DNA from: Streptomyces sp. NRRL S-340 | GTDB lineage: Bacteria; Actinomycetota; Actinomycetes; Streptomycetales; Streptomycetaceae | Assembly (NCBI RefSeq): GCF_000720185.1 | Contig: NZ_JOIY01000022.1 | Coordinates: 58,817 to 122,816, forward strand | Length of the DNA stretch: 64,000 nucleotides | Reading direction: 5' to 3' | Shown here: positions 51,317 to 59,129 of the stretch, piece by piece | Numbering within the stretch: position 1 is the first letter of the stretch | How the letters are laid out: each line of letters starts with the position of its first letter | Position numbers and translations under genes: made by a program | The notes under the pieces: generated by a model | Databases searched by the model: none | What the model was told of the DNA's origin: nothing | What the model saw: only the letters and a program-made list of their open reading frames with translations

Positions 51317-52261
51317 ATGACGAGCAAGCCCACTGTGGCGGTCTTGGGCGCCGGCGGCATCGGCGGCCTGCTGGCCGCCCTGCTGTCCCGCTCCGGCCAC
51401 CGTGTCATCTGCCTGGCCCGCGAAGCCACGGCGCACACCCTGCGCAGCAGCGGGATCGAGGTCCGCAGCCGCCAGTTCGGCGGCTTCACGGCCGCCGTGG
51501 AGGCGGCCACCGAACTGTGCGAGCCGGTTGACGCGTGCCTGATCACCGTCAAGCACACGTCGTTGGACGCCGCGCTCACCCGCGTCCCGCCCGAGGTCCT
51601 CGGCGACGCCCTCGTCGTCCCTCTCTTGAACGGCGTCGAACACCCCGCGATCCTGCGCGCTCGCTACCGGCCCGACCGCGTGGCCCCCGGAGTGATCCGT
51701 GTGGAGTCCACCTACCACCGGCCCGGCGGCACCGGGCCCGTCGTGATCGAGCACGGCAGCCCGTTCGTCGAGATCGACCTGACCGCCGAGGCTGTCCCCC
51801 GCCCCCGCGTCGAAGCCCTGGCCGCGAGCCTGTCCGACGCGGGGACGACGGCCCGCGCGGTGGAGGACGAGACCGGGGCCCTGTGGGCGAAAATGGCCTT
51901 CCTCGCACCCATGGCCCTGCTCACCACCCGGTACGGGCTCCCCCTCGGGGAGGCCCGTACCCGCCACCGCGATGAGCTGGAGAGCCTGGTCGCTGAGACC
52001 GCTGCGGTGAGCCGCGCCTGCGGTGCCCCCGCCGACATCACCCAGACCCTGGCGCGGTACGACGCCTTCCCGCCCGCCACGAAGTCCTCCATGCAGCGCG
52101 ACGCGGAGGCGGGCCGGCCACTGGAACTCGACGCCATCGGCGGGGCGTTGCTGCGCGCCGCCGGCCGCCACGGCGTGCCGGTGCCGGTGACATCCCGCTT
52201 GGTACGGGAGGTAGGCGCCGCTGCCGGCGACCAGGCCGTGCCGGAGATCCCGCGCGCGTAG
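51317..52261 (+). CDS. Ketopantoate reductase family protein (PanE/ApbA)
   Basis: A 314-aa NADPH-dependent reductase. Rossmann motif VLGAGGIGGLLAALL at residues 8-22, LITVKHTSLDAAL, VPLLNGVEHPAIL and catalytic Lys in ALWAKMAFLAPMAL; C-terminal helical domain with MQRDAEAGRPLELDAIGGALLR. It reduces 2-dehydropantoate for CoA synthesis, or a related 2-oxo acid; Streptomyces often has several paralogues, so no symbol is given. Stands alone. Confidence 0.87.
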   Translation: MTSKPTVAVLGAGGIGGLLAALLSRSGHRVICLAREATAHTLRSSGIEVRSRQFGGFTAAVEAATELCEPVDACLITVKHTSLDAALTRVPPEVLGDALVVPLLNGVEHPAILRARYRPDRVAPGVIRVESTYHRPGGTGPVVIEHGSPFVEIDLTAEAVPRPRVEALAASLSDAGTTARAVEDETGALWAKMAFLAPMALLTTRYGLPLGEARTRHRDELESLVAETAAVSRACGAPADITQTLARYDAFPPATKSSMQRDAEAGRPLELDAIGGALLRAAGRHGVPVPVTSRLVREVGAAAGDQAVPEIPRA

Positions 52262-52401
52262 CCGCCGCCGGCCCGACGGTGCCTTTGGGAGATGTGGTGC
52301 CGGTGTCGTGAACCGAGGACTGTCCGGGGGTTCTTCGGGCAGCGGATGAGCTGACATGGAAGACCCGGCCCGGGTCCTGCCCCTCACGTGAGGAGAGATG
52401 T

Positions 52402-52638
52402 ATGAAGTCGTGGCGCAAGCGAATGACCTTCGGACTTGCTGCCGTTGCCGCCGTGGTCGCGATCCCGCTGACGGCTGGTTCCGCCTCCGCCGCCAGCTGG
52501 CACGACATCGCCGGCGGACCTGAGATGTACCCCGACATGGCCGCGTGCCAGGCGGACATCCCCGAGGCGAAGAAGCACTACCAGGACGCCACCTGCGTCG
52601 ACAACAACGGGCGTATCTCCCTCTGGGCGCTCTACTGA
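52402..52638 (+). CDS. Small secreted protein
   Basis: A 78-aa exported protein of unknown family. The signal peptide (MKSWRKRMTFGLAAVAAVVA..) is cut near ASA-A31. The mature peptide is about 47 residues with two cysteines (AACQADIP, ATCVDNNG), likely one disulfide, and an aromatic end WALY. GAGGAGAG precedes the ATG. Monocistronic, with a strong terminator 108 bp after it. Confidence 0.78.
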   Translation: MKSWRKRMTFGLAAVAAVVAIPLTAGSASAASWHDIAGGPEMYPDMAACQADIPEAKKHYQDATCVDNNGRISLWALY

Positions 52639-53029
52639 TGCCGTAACCGCCCGCCCGCACCGGGCTGCCGCCTCCCGCAGGCACCGCGGGCTCATCGCGA
52701 GCCCGTGACCTCGGTCTTCAGGAGCTGCCGGCAGCGGGCGTGACACGGCGGCCTCCGCGCCTGGCGCGGAGGCCGCCGACAACTTCACCGAGCACCGGCC
52801 TGCCGCGCGGCGGACCCGGGGGCTCGCCGGTCACCGCCCCGGGCACCGTGAGCCTGGTGGGCCGTGTCCGTGTGCCGCAGGCCCGGGTGATGCCGCTGGG
52901 CCCGCCGCGGGGTGGAAACGCGGGGCGGCTGCGTCGGCAGCTCCGGGACGTGAGCCGAGTGCGCACAGGCTGCCGCCGACTCGCTGCTCATCGCCCGGCG
53001 GGGGAACCGTCCACCGGTCCGGCGCGGAC
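52639..53029. other. Convergent intergenic region with terminator
   Basis: 391 bp between the small secreted protein gene and the YczE-like gene. Apart from the hairpin at 52746-52778, nothing is recognised. Confidence 0.6.
52746..52778. terminator. Strong bidirectional terminator hairpin
   Basis: Perfect 15-bp arms CGGCGGCCTCCGCGC (52746-52760) and GCGCGGAGGCCGCCG (52764-52778), loop CTG. Confidence 0.85.
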
Positions 53030-53701
53030 TCAGGGTGCGGGCGAATCCACCGTGGCGTCCGGCCGGGACGCGGGAGTGCGCCCGTCACGCGGTGGCTTCC
53101 CCGGCTCGCCCGACCGCAGAGCCAGGCGCGGCAGGAAGTAGCCGACAAGTGGTCCGATGCCGACGGCGTACACCGCCGTGCCGATTCCGACGGTGCCACC
53201 GAGCAGCCACCCGCCCACCAGGACCGAGGCCTCCACGAGGGTACGGGCGACGCGGACGGAGAGACCCAGCCGCGCCAGCCCCGTCATCAGCCCGTCGCGG
53301 GGGCCCGGCCCCCAGCCGGCCCCGACGTACAGCCCGGTGGCCACCGCCGTGCCGACGAGACCGCCGGCGAGGAGGAGCAGCCGGTACGGCCAAGGCTGCG
53401 GCGCGGGCAGTACCCGCAGGGCCTGGTCGAGAACGGGGCCGACGAGGACCGCGTTCGCGAGCGTACCGATGCCGGGCCGCTGCCGCAGGGGGAGCCAGAG
53501 GAGGAACACGCCGGCCGACACCAGGACGACGACCGCCCCGAGGGTCAGCCCGGTGGTACGGGCGAGGCCCTGGGTGAGCACCGTCCACGGGTCCGTTCCC
53601 AGACCCGCCCGGACGAGCAGGGCCGTACTGAACCCGTAGAGAGCCAGTCCCCCCAGCAGCCGGGTGGCGCGCTGTGCGACCCGGTCCCCGGCCCACCTCA
53701 C
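53030..53701 (-). CDS. YczE/YyaS-type integral membrane protein
   Basis: A 223-aa protein with about five membrane helices: LLGGLALYGFSTALLVRAGLGTDPWTVLTQGLA, GTLANAVLVGPVLDQALRVLP, GAGWGPGPRDGLMTGLA. The GLGTDPW and GxGPRDGLM motifs are typical of the YczE/YitT-like family, whose function is uncertain (export or secretion aid). GTG 53701 overlaps the TetR stop by 4 bp; the frame further upstream is a shadow. Confidence 0.85.
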   Translation of the reverse strand: MRWAGDRVAQRATRLLGGLALYGFSTALLVRAGLGTDPWTVLTQGLARTTGLTLGAVVVLVSAGVFLLWLPLRQRPGIGTLANAVLVGPVLDQALRVLPAPQPWPYRLLLLAGGLVGTAVATGLYVGAGWGPGPRDGLMTGLARLGLSVRVARTLVEASVLVGGWLLGGTVGIGTAVYAVGIGPLVGYFLPRLALRSGEPGKPPRDGRTPASRPDATVDSPAP

Positions 53702-54270
53702 GAGGCACCGGCCAGCAGCACGGCGGCGGCGTCCGCGGCGTCGGCCACCGCCCGCGCGGCGGCCTGCGGCCCCTCGACGACCACGCGCCCGGCCACGCCG
53801 TCGATGAGCAACAGCAACTGGGAGGCTTGGAGTTCGGGCACTGCCGTCCCGGCCTGCGCGCACAGGGTGGTGAGCAGTTCCCGCAGCCACCGCTTCTCCT
53901 CCCGGACCGCCCGGCGTACGGGGTCCTCGGGATCGACCACCTCGGCCGCGGCGTTGAGGAAGGCGCAGCCCCGCCCGCCCTTCCTCTCGTACCGGTGAGC
54001 CAGCCACGCGAACACCGCCAGCGGCCGGTCACCGGGATCGCTCACGCCGGCCAGCCACTCGTCCAGTTCCGCGGCTGCCTCGCCGTGCCGGTGCCGCAGT
54101 GCCGTGGCGGCCAGTTCGCTCTTGCCGGAGAAGTGGGCGTACAGCGTCGGTTTCGACACACCTGCCTCTTGCGCGACGGCATCCACACCGGTGGCCCCGA
54201 AGCCCCGGTTGTAGAAGACGTCCTCCGCGCTCTCGATGAGCTGGTTCCTGGCACTCCTTCGAGGACTCAT
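53698..54270 (-). CDS. TetR family regulator
   Basis: A 190-aa repressor: SARNQLIESAEDVFYNRGFGATGVDAVAQEAGVSKPTLYAHFSGKSELAATAL is the DNA-binding domain; the ligand domain contains GGRGCAFLNAAAEVVDPEDPVRR. ATG 54270 is set by the adjacent operator and by the homology start. Co-translated with the YczE-like gene. The related TetR at 57316 has the same ligand-domain style (GCPFIDAAAEFPDP). Confidence 0.88.
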   Translation of the reverse strand: MSPRRSARNQLIESAEDVFYNRGFGATGVDAVAQEAGVSKPTLYAHFSGKSELAATALRHRHGEAAAELDEWLAGVSDPGDRPLAVFAWLAHRYERKGGRGCAFLNAAAEVVDPEDPVRRAVREEKRWLRELLTTLCAQAGTAVPELQASQLLLLIDGVAGRVVVEGPQAAARAVADAADAAAVLLAGAS

Positions 54271-54300
54271 GAAACTTAACTTACCAGTAAGGCAAGTTTC
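54271..54300. promoter_or_regulatory. TetR operator upstream of tetR-yczE
   Basis: Nested dyads: GAAACTT (54271-54277) / AAGTTTC (54294-54300) around CTTAC (54280-54284) / GTAAG (54287-54291). The block begins at the tetR start codon, fitting autorepression. Confidence 0.7.
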
Positions 54301-54386
54301 AGTCGACGCCCCGGAGAGGGAGGGCGGAAGGACGAACGCCTTGAGGGCGGGCGGGTCGCTTCCGGGATCCCCGCGAAGCAATTACT

Positions 54387-54429
54387 TGGCTAGCCACATA
54401 ATCGGTGCTACTTTCACGTGGCTGGCCAC
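54387..54429. promoter_or_regulatory. Two operator copies upstream of the oxidoreductase
   Basis: TGGCTAGCCA (54387-54396, perfect palindrome) and GTGGCTGGCCAC (54418-54429), both followed by ACAT, centred 32 bp or about three helical turns apart. Likely sites for the MarR encoded downstream, or promoter plus operator for this operon. Confidence 0.58.
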
Positions 54430-54471
54430 ATGAATCGTCCGGTGCGGCATCCCACTTCGAGGAGAGCAGTC

Positions 54472-55410
54472 ATGAAGGCCATCGTTTTCGACACGTTCGG
54501 CGGCACCGAGGTCCTGCACGAGACGGAGATCGACATCCCTCGGCCCGGGCCCGGCCAGGTCCGTGTGCGCGTCCGGGCTGTCGGCGTCAACCCGGTGGAC
54601 GGCAAGATCCGCTCCGGCACCATGGAGGCCGTCTTCCCCACCACGCTGCCCGCCGTGCCGGGCGGGGAGATCGCCGGTGTGGTCGACGCCGTCGGCGAGG
54701 ACGTCGACCACCTCAAGGTGGGGGACGAGGTCCTGGGGTGGTCCGACACCGGCTCCTACGCCCAGTACGCCCTGGCCTCCGCGGCCGTCCTGGCGCCCAA
54801 GCCGGCCGGCCTGGACTGGATACACGCAGCCGCCCTGCCCGTGGCGAGCGACGGCGCCGAACGCGTCCTGGACCTGCTCGGCGTCACCTCCGATGAGACG
54901 CTGCTGATCCACGGCGCCTCCGGCGCGCTGGGCACCATCGCCGTCCAACTGGCCGTCGCCCGCGGCGCTCGCGTCATCGGCACGGCCGGACCGGCCAACC
55001 AGGAGTACGTCACCTCCCTCGGCGCGACCGCACTGGTCTACGGCGACAACCTGGTCGAGCGGGTCCGCGCGCTCGCCCCCGAAGGGGTGGACGCCGTCTT
55101 CGACGCCGCGGGCAAGGGCGCACTGGAGGACTCCATCACTCTGCGCGGCGGCACGGACCGGATCGTCACCACCGCCGACTTCCGCGCCGCCGAACTCGGC
55201 GTCGTCTTCGCCGAGGGCCCCCAGCGCCGCTCCGCCGCCCGCCTCGCCGAGCTGGCCCGGCAGGCCGCCGACGGCACACTGGTCACCACGATCAGCGCCG
55301 TCTACCCGCTCGCCGAAGCGGCCAGAGCGCAGCAGGCCGGCGACGCCGGCCACAATCGCGGCAAGATCGTCCTCACCGTCGACCGGTCCAGCAGCCCACT
55401 CGCTGTGTGA
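54472..55410 (+). CDS. Zinc-independent MDR oxidoreductase (quinone reductase-like)
   Basis: A 312-aa NADPH-dependent enzyme of the medium-chain reductase family: MKAIVFDTFGGTEVLHETEIDIPRPGPGQVRVRVRAVGVNPVD, LPAVPGGEIAGVVDAVGEDV and nucleotide motif LLIHGASGALGTIAVQLAVARGARVIGTA. It lacks the Cys/His zinc ligands. ATG 54472 follows GAGGAGAG. Followed by a marR gene 13 bp later, so the pair is autoregulated in one operon. Confidence 0.9.
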   Translation: MKAIVFDTFGGTEVLHETEIDIPRPGPGQVRVRVRAVGVNPVDGKIRSGTMEAVFPTTLPAVPGGEIAGVVDAVGEDVDHLKVGDEVLGWSDTGSYAQYALASAAVLAPKPAGLDWIHAAALPVASDGAERVLDLLGVTSDETLLIHGASGALGTIAVQLAVARGARVIGTAGPANQEYVTSLGATALVYGDNLVERVRALAPEGVDAVFDAAGKGALEDSITLRGGTDRIVTTADFRAAELGVVFAEGPQRRSAARLAELARQAADGTLVTTISAVYPLAEAARAQQAGDAGHNRGKIVLTVDRSSSPLAV

Positions 55411-55423
55411 CGAGGGAGCAACC

Positions 55424-55903
55424 ATGTCAGACCCCACCTCACCGGAGCTTCCGAACACGGCGGAAGCGGGGCCGTTGAGCTACGCCGTCTTCCAGCTCGC
55501 CCGCACCCACCGCGCCCGTGCCGCCGCCATGCTGCGCGCCATGAACCTGCACCCGGGGCAGGAACTGCTGCTCATGCAGCTCTTCGACCGCGACGGCCGG
55601 ACCCAGGCGGAACTGCTGGAGCGAGCCGGTCTCGACCACTCCACCGTTTCCAAGTCCCTGCGCCGTATGCAGGAGGCCGGGCTGCTCACCCGGGAGCCGG
55701 CCGCCCACGACCGGCGGGTCATGGTGGTCCACCTCACCGACGCCGGGCGTGCTCTCCAGGAGCCCATCGCCGACATGTGGCGCACCCTGGAACAGGCTTC
55801 CGTGCGCGACCTGACCCCGGATCAGATCGAGGCATTCACCACCTGTGCGCGCATCATCGAGAAGTCGGTCAGGGACCACAGCCGACAGCCGCCTGGCGAG
55901 TGA
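55424..55903 (+). CDS. MarR family transcriptional regulator
   Basis: A 159-aa MarR protein: NLHPGQELLLMQLFDRDGRTQAELLERAGLDHSTVSKSLRRMQEAGLLTREPAAHDRRVMVVHLTDAGRAL, with the DRR wing motif. Co-transcribed with the MDR oxidoreductase and most likely its repressor. Confidence 0.9.
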   Translation: MSDPTSPELPNTAEAGPLSYAVFQLARTHRARAAAMLRAMNLHPGQELLLMQLFDRDGRTQAELLERAGLDHSTVSKSLRRMQEAGLLTREPAAHDRRVMVVHLTDAGRALQEPIADMWRTLEQASVRDLTPDQIEAFTTCARIIEKSVRDHSRQPPGE

Positions 55904-55944
55904 GCGGGACGCGGAGCCCGCCGACGTGCCGGCACCGTCCGTGT

Positions 55945-55993
55945 CCGGTGTGGAGCGAGGGCCTGCCCGAGGGCGGCCCTCGCTCCACACCGG
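55945..55993 (+). terminator. Terminator after the MDR-marR operon
   Basis: Perfect 19-bp arms CCGGTGTGGAGCGAGGGCC (55945-55963) and GGCCCTCGCTCCACACCGG (55975-55993), 11-nt loop, 42 bp after the marR stop. Confidence 0.88.
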
Positions 55994-56509
55994 CCCAGGA
56001 GTCCATGCTTCAGCTCCGCCGTTGATCGGCGTATCAGCGCGGCGGGGGCGCACGGACACGCCCCTGCTCACCGCCACGCCAGGCGGCCGGCAGGACCCGG
56101 TCGCCGGTGTCCGCCGCGGCGTCGCCGGTCTCCGGCTCGTCGTCCCCGGCGAGTCTCCGGCGGGGAGAAGGAGGAACGTCGTTGCGGACGACAGGGTGGG
56201 CGCCGAGTCGTGGCGGCCACGGGCAACTGACGGTACGCCACGACCCGGTGTGCTGTGCGCGCTGATGGAAGGCGCCCCTCGCGTGCAGCGGAACGAGCCC
56301 GGCGCGGCGCCGGGGCGAGGACGGACAGCATGGTTGCTCGTGCGCCTCACGGTCGAAGGCCGGCGGCTGCCGCCGGCCGGTCCGCGCCGCATCGGGTCGG
56401 CCTGTCGGCCGGCCCGTACCGGATCACCGCGCGGACGCCGCGCTTGTGCGGATGATCGCCCCGGCCCGTCACCCGGAACGACCGTGCCCCCCCTGCCTGA
56501 CGGCAGGGC
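55994..56509. other. Intergenic region, no gene
   Basis: About 515 bp between convergent units. Frames have no consistent third-position bias or motif. Nothing further is seen. Confidence 0.6.
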
Positions 56510-57199
56510 CTAGTCGTGGAAGGCCGTGGTGGACTCGAGGGGAGCCCGCTCGGTCCTCACCTGATTCACCGGCGCCGCCTCGTCGGCGTAGCCGAAGGAG
56601 ATGCCGACGAGCAGCTTCCCCCCGGTGACGCGGAGTTCGGTGCGGACGGTGTCGGCGTAGAAGCTCAACAGCCCCTGCGGGCAACTGTCCACCCCGTACG
56701 CGGTCATCGCCAGGAGCAGCGTCTGCAGGTAGGCGCCGGCATCCGCGGCCAGCCGGGCCTCTCCGTCACCGTGGACGAAGAGGAAGGCCGCGTGGGGCGC
56801 GCCGTAGAAGCCCAGGCTCTGCGAGTCGTAGGCCGCACGTGCCGTGTGATCGTCGGGACCGATGCCCAGCGCCCCGTACAGTTCGGCACCGAACGCCGCC
56901 CGGCGTGTCTGGTGCACCTGCGCGTACATCTTCTCGGAATACGGGAAGTCCACCGAGGTGCGCCCTTCGGCGTGGGCGGTCTGCAGGGCACCGGCCAGGC
57001 GCTGGCGTGCCGCGCCGCTCACCACCTCCACCCGCCACGGTTGGGCGTTGGAGTTGGACGGCGCGGTGCCGGCCAGCGAGAAGATCCTGCGCATCGTGTC
57101 CTCGGGCACGGGCTCCGGACGGAACGCGCGGGTCGCGTGACGGCCGCGTATCAGCTTCTCCGCGCAGCCGCTCAGCTCAGTGGGGACGGTCCTGCTCAT
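56510..57199 (-). CDS. Nitroreductase family protein
   Basis: A 229-aa FMN-dependent nitroreductase: RHATRAFRPEPVPEDTMRRIFSLAGTAPSNSNAQPWRVEVVSG is the FMN-binding start, GAYLQTLLLAMTAYGVDSCPQGLLSFY the core helix, and LLVGISFGYADEAAPVNQVRTERAPLES the end. It reduces nitroaromatics or quinones. Divergent from a TetR gene with a large palindrome between them. Confidence 0.9.
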   Translation of the reverse strand: MSRTVPTELSGCAEKLIRGRHATRAFRPEPVPEDTMRRIFSLAGTAPSNSNAQPWRVEVVSGAARQRLAGALQTAHAEGRTSVDFPYSEKMYAQVHQTRRAAFGAELYGALGIGPDDHTARAAYDSQSLGFYGAPHAAFLFVHGDGEARLAADAGAYLQTLLLAMTAYGVDSCPQGLLSFYADTVRTELRVTGGKLLVGISFGYADEAAPVNQVRTERAPLESTTAFHD

Positions 57200-57232
57200 G
57201 GGACTCCTTGATGACCTTGATGGTGAAAGAGA

Positions 57233-57260
57233 CTCATGTAAACGGCGACGTTTACATGAG
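57233..57260. promoter_or_regulatory. 28-bp TetR operator
   Basis: Perfect 12-bp arms CTCATGTAAACG (57233-57244) and CGTTTACATGAG (57249-57260), spacer GCGA, in the divergent gap between nitroreductase and tetR. GTAAACG-type cores are common in TetR operators controlling redox genes. It overlaps the likely promoters of both genes. Confidence 0.82.
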
Positions 57261-57315
57261 GGGTCACCTTAGCGCAGCACGTCGACCTAAGTAAACGAGT
57301 GCGTATGCTTCCTTC

Positions 57316-57930
57316 ATGGACACGACCGCGAGTACGACGGCCCCGGCACCCGGGCGGCGAGGGCGCGGCGGGCGGGAGCGCATTCTGGCTGCCGCCGCCC
57401 GGCTGTTCGCGACCCAGGGCATCGGCGCGACCGGCATGGAACAGGTTGCCGAGGAAGCGCCGGTGTCCAAGCGGACGCTCTACGCACACTTCCGCACCAA
57501 GAACGATCTGGTCATCGCCCACTTGCAGGGCCTCGCCCTGTCGGGGGCCACCCTGGAAGGCGTGCTGACCCGCGAGGACATCCCTCCGCGTGAGCGGATC
57601 CGCAGGCTGTTCGAGCTGCCGGCGGCGGACGCTGCCCCGGTGCGCGGGTGTCCGTTCATCGATGCCGCGGCGGAGTTCCCCGATCCGGAGAGCGCGGTGC
57701 ACTCCTACGCCCGGGAGCAGAAGCTGCGCATGGTGCAACTGATCGTCGCGGTGGTGACGGAGCTGGGCTGCCGCGAACCCCTCCCGCTCGCCGAGCAACT
57801 GGCCATCCTCGCGGACGGGGCGGCCAGCCGTGCCATGGTGCTGGACGAAGCGGACTACGGCCGGCACGCCTGGGCGGCGGCGGAAGTCCTCCTCAGCCAG
57901 GCTTTGCAGGAGAAGAAGGGAAAGGGCTGA
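57316..57930 (+). CDS. TetR family regulator
   Basis: A 204-aa repressor: GGRERILAAAARLFATQGIGATGMEQVAEEAPVSKRTLYAHFRTKNDLVIAHLQ (DNA-binding), RGCPFIDAAAEFPDPESAVHSYAREQK (ligand domain). Divergent from the nitroreductase it should repress. Confidence 0.9.
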   Translation: MDTTASTTAPAPGRRGRGGRERILAAAARLFATQGIGATGMEQVAEEAPVSKRTLYAHFRTKNDLVIAHLQGLALSGATLEGVLTREDIPPRERIRRLFELPAADAAPVRGCPFIDAAAEFPDPESAVHSYAREQKLRMVQLIVAVVTELGCREPLPLAEQLAILADGAASRAMVLDEADYGRHAWAAAEVLLSQALQEKKGKG

Positions 57931-58142
57931 CGAGGAAGGCGTCGGGGAAGGCCCGGCCGGAAGGCTGGGGGCGCGCCGACGGCCTGAACGGAACGGCCCA
58001 GGGGGCTTCCGTTCGGATCAGCCGCTCCTCGGTGCGCGTGTGTCGTTGACCGACGCGCAGTGAGCGCGGACCGAGCCGTTGCTCCCGGCCCGGGCGCCGA
58101 AGCGGGGTGGCCGGTGACGGGCCACCCTGAGGTGATCGGGAC
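57931..58142. other. Spacer before the WD40 remnant
   Basis: No gene, repeat or hairpin of note. With the remnant that follows, the gene-free stretch is 482 bp. Confidence 0.55.
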
Positions 58143-58367
58143 GCTCGCGTCCAACGACTCCGGGGCGGCCCTGCGGTGGCCTTCGGTCCGGACGGCAAGA
58201 CCCTTGCCGCCGCCGGCGAAGGCGCCGTCCGGCTCTGGACGTCGCCGCCCACCACGCCACCGTCACGCTCGCCACCGGCAACTTCGCATCGGTCGCTCTC
58301 GGCCCTGACGGCACAGCCGTAGCCGGGGGAGCGGCACAACGGCTGCCGGCTGTGGAAACTCCCGTGA
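58143..58367 (+). pseudogene. WD40-repeat protein remnant
   Basis: Pieces of the C-terminal blades of a WD40 protein: VAFGPDGKTLAAAGEGAVRLW, then in another frame HHATVTLATGNFASVALGPDGTAVAGG, then in a third CRLWKLP ending at TGA 58365-58367. Two frameshifts within 75 codons and no start. The upstream part of the gene is missing. Confidence 0.8.
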
Positions 58368-58412
58368 CGGCTTCAGGGGCACCCGTGGCGGGCTCTGGGC
58401 GGACGGTACTCA

Positions 58413-59078
58413 TCAGCTCCTTGCGGAATGATCAGGAGGTGACGTCCCGCGGTTCGAGGGGGGCCCCTGCCGGTCATGGGGCCGGAGGCCGTCCATCAGG
58501 AGGTCGAGCAGGCGGCCGGCCCTGGCCTTGTGTCCAGCCGGCGGGAACACGGTGAAGATGCCGATGAGCGAGGCGGCGACGTCATCCGCGGTCACGTCGG
58601 AGCGGAGTTCCCCTGTCGCGCGGCCCGCGTCGAGGATCGTGTCGATGGCCGTCAGCAGCTCGGTCCGGGTCCGTGCATGCGTGATCTCACCGGATTCGAT
58701 CATCGCGAGCAGCGTGTCGAGCATGCCGTTCTTGGTGGCGATCCAGTCCCCGAACAAGTCCATCCAGCGTCGCATCGCCGCAGGCGGGGGCAGTTTGCCG
58801 AGGAGTTCGCGGGCGCCGGTCGTCAGGCGCACGACCTGGTCCTGGTAGACCGCGTCGACGAGCGACTCGCGGGTCGGGAAGTGCCGGTAGAGAGTGGCGA
58901 TGCCGACCCCTGCCTCGCGGGCGATCACGCGCATCGATGGCTCGGCGTCGGCCGCCATGAAGACGCGAGTGGCCACCGCGAGCAGGTGGTCGCGGTTGCG
59001 CACCGCGTCCGCCCGTGGCGCGCGGACTTCTTCCCCACCAGAAACGGAACGCGCTCCGTTTGTGCTACGGTCGTTCAT
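58413..59078 (-). CDS. TetR family regulator
   Basis: A 221-aa repressor: RADAVRNRDHLLAVATRVFMAADAEPSMRVIAREAGVGIATLYRHFPTRESLVDAVYQDQV, with a ligand domain of the TetR_C family ending GRLLDLLMDGLRPHDRQG. ATG 59078 lies between two identical-type operators; longer frames cross into the divergent gene. Divergent from an MDR oxidoreductase. Confidence 0.88.
   Translation of the reverse strand: MNDRSTNGARSVSGGEEVRAPRADAVRNRDHLLAVATRVFMAADAEPSMRVIAREAGVGIATLYRHFPTRESLVDAVYQDQVVRLTTGARELLGKLPPPAAMRRWMDLFGDWIATKNGMLDTLLAMIESGEITHARTRTELLTAIDTILDAGRATGELRSDVTADDVAASLIGIFTVFPPAGHKARAGRLLDLLMDGLRPHDRQGPPSNRGTSPPDHSARS
59042..59061. promoter_or_regulatory. TetR operator, copy 1
   Basis: AAACGGA (59042-59048) / TCCGTTT (59055-59061), spacer ACGCGC. 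It lies inside the tetR coding region, 17 bp past its start. Confidence 0.78.
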
Positions 59079-59080
59079 GT

Positions 59081-59100
59081 AAACGGAGCATAGTCCGTTT
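59081..59100. promoter_or_regulatory. TetR operator, copy 2
   Basis: AAACGGA (59081-59087) / TCCGTTT (59094-59100), spacer GCATAG. Same arms and spacing as copy 1, 39 bp away, directly between the two divergent start codons. Confidence 0.82.
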
Positions 59101-59129
59101 CCTCGTACGGCAAGGAGAGGGGAGCCCCC

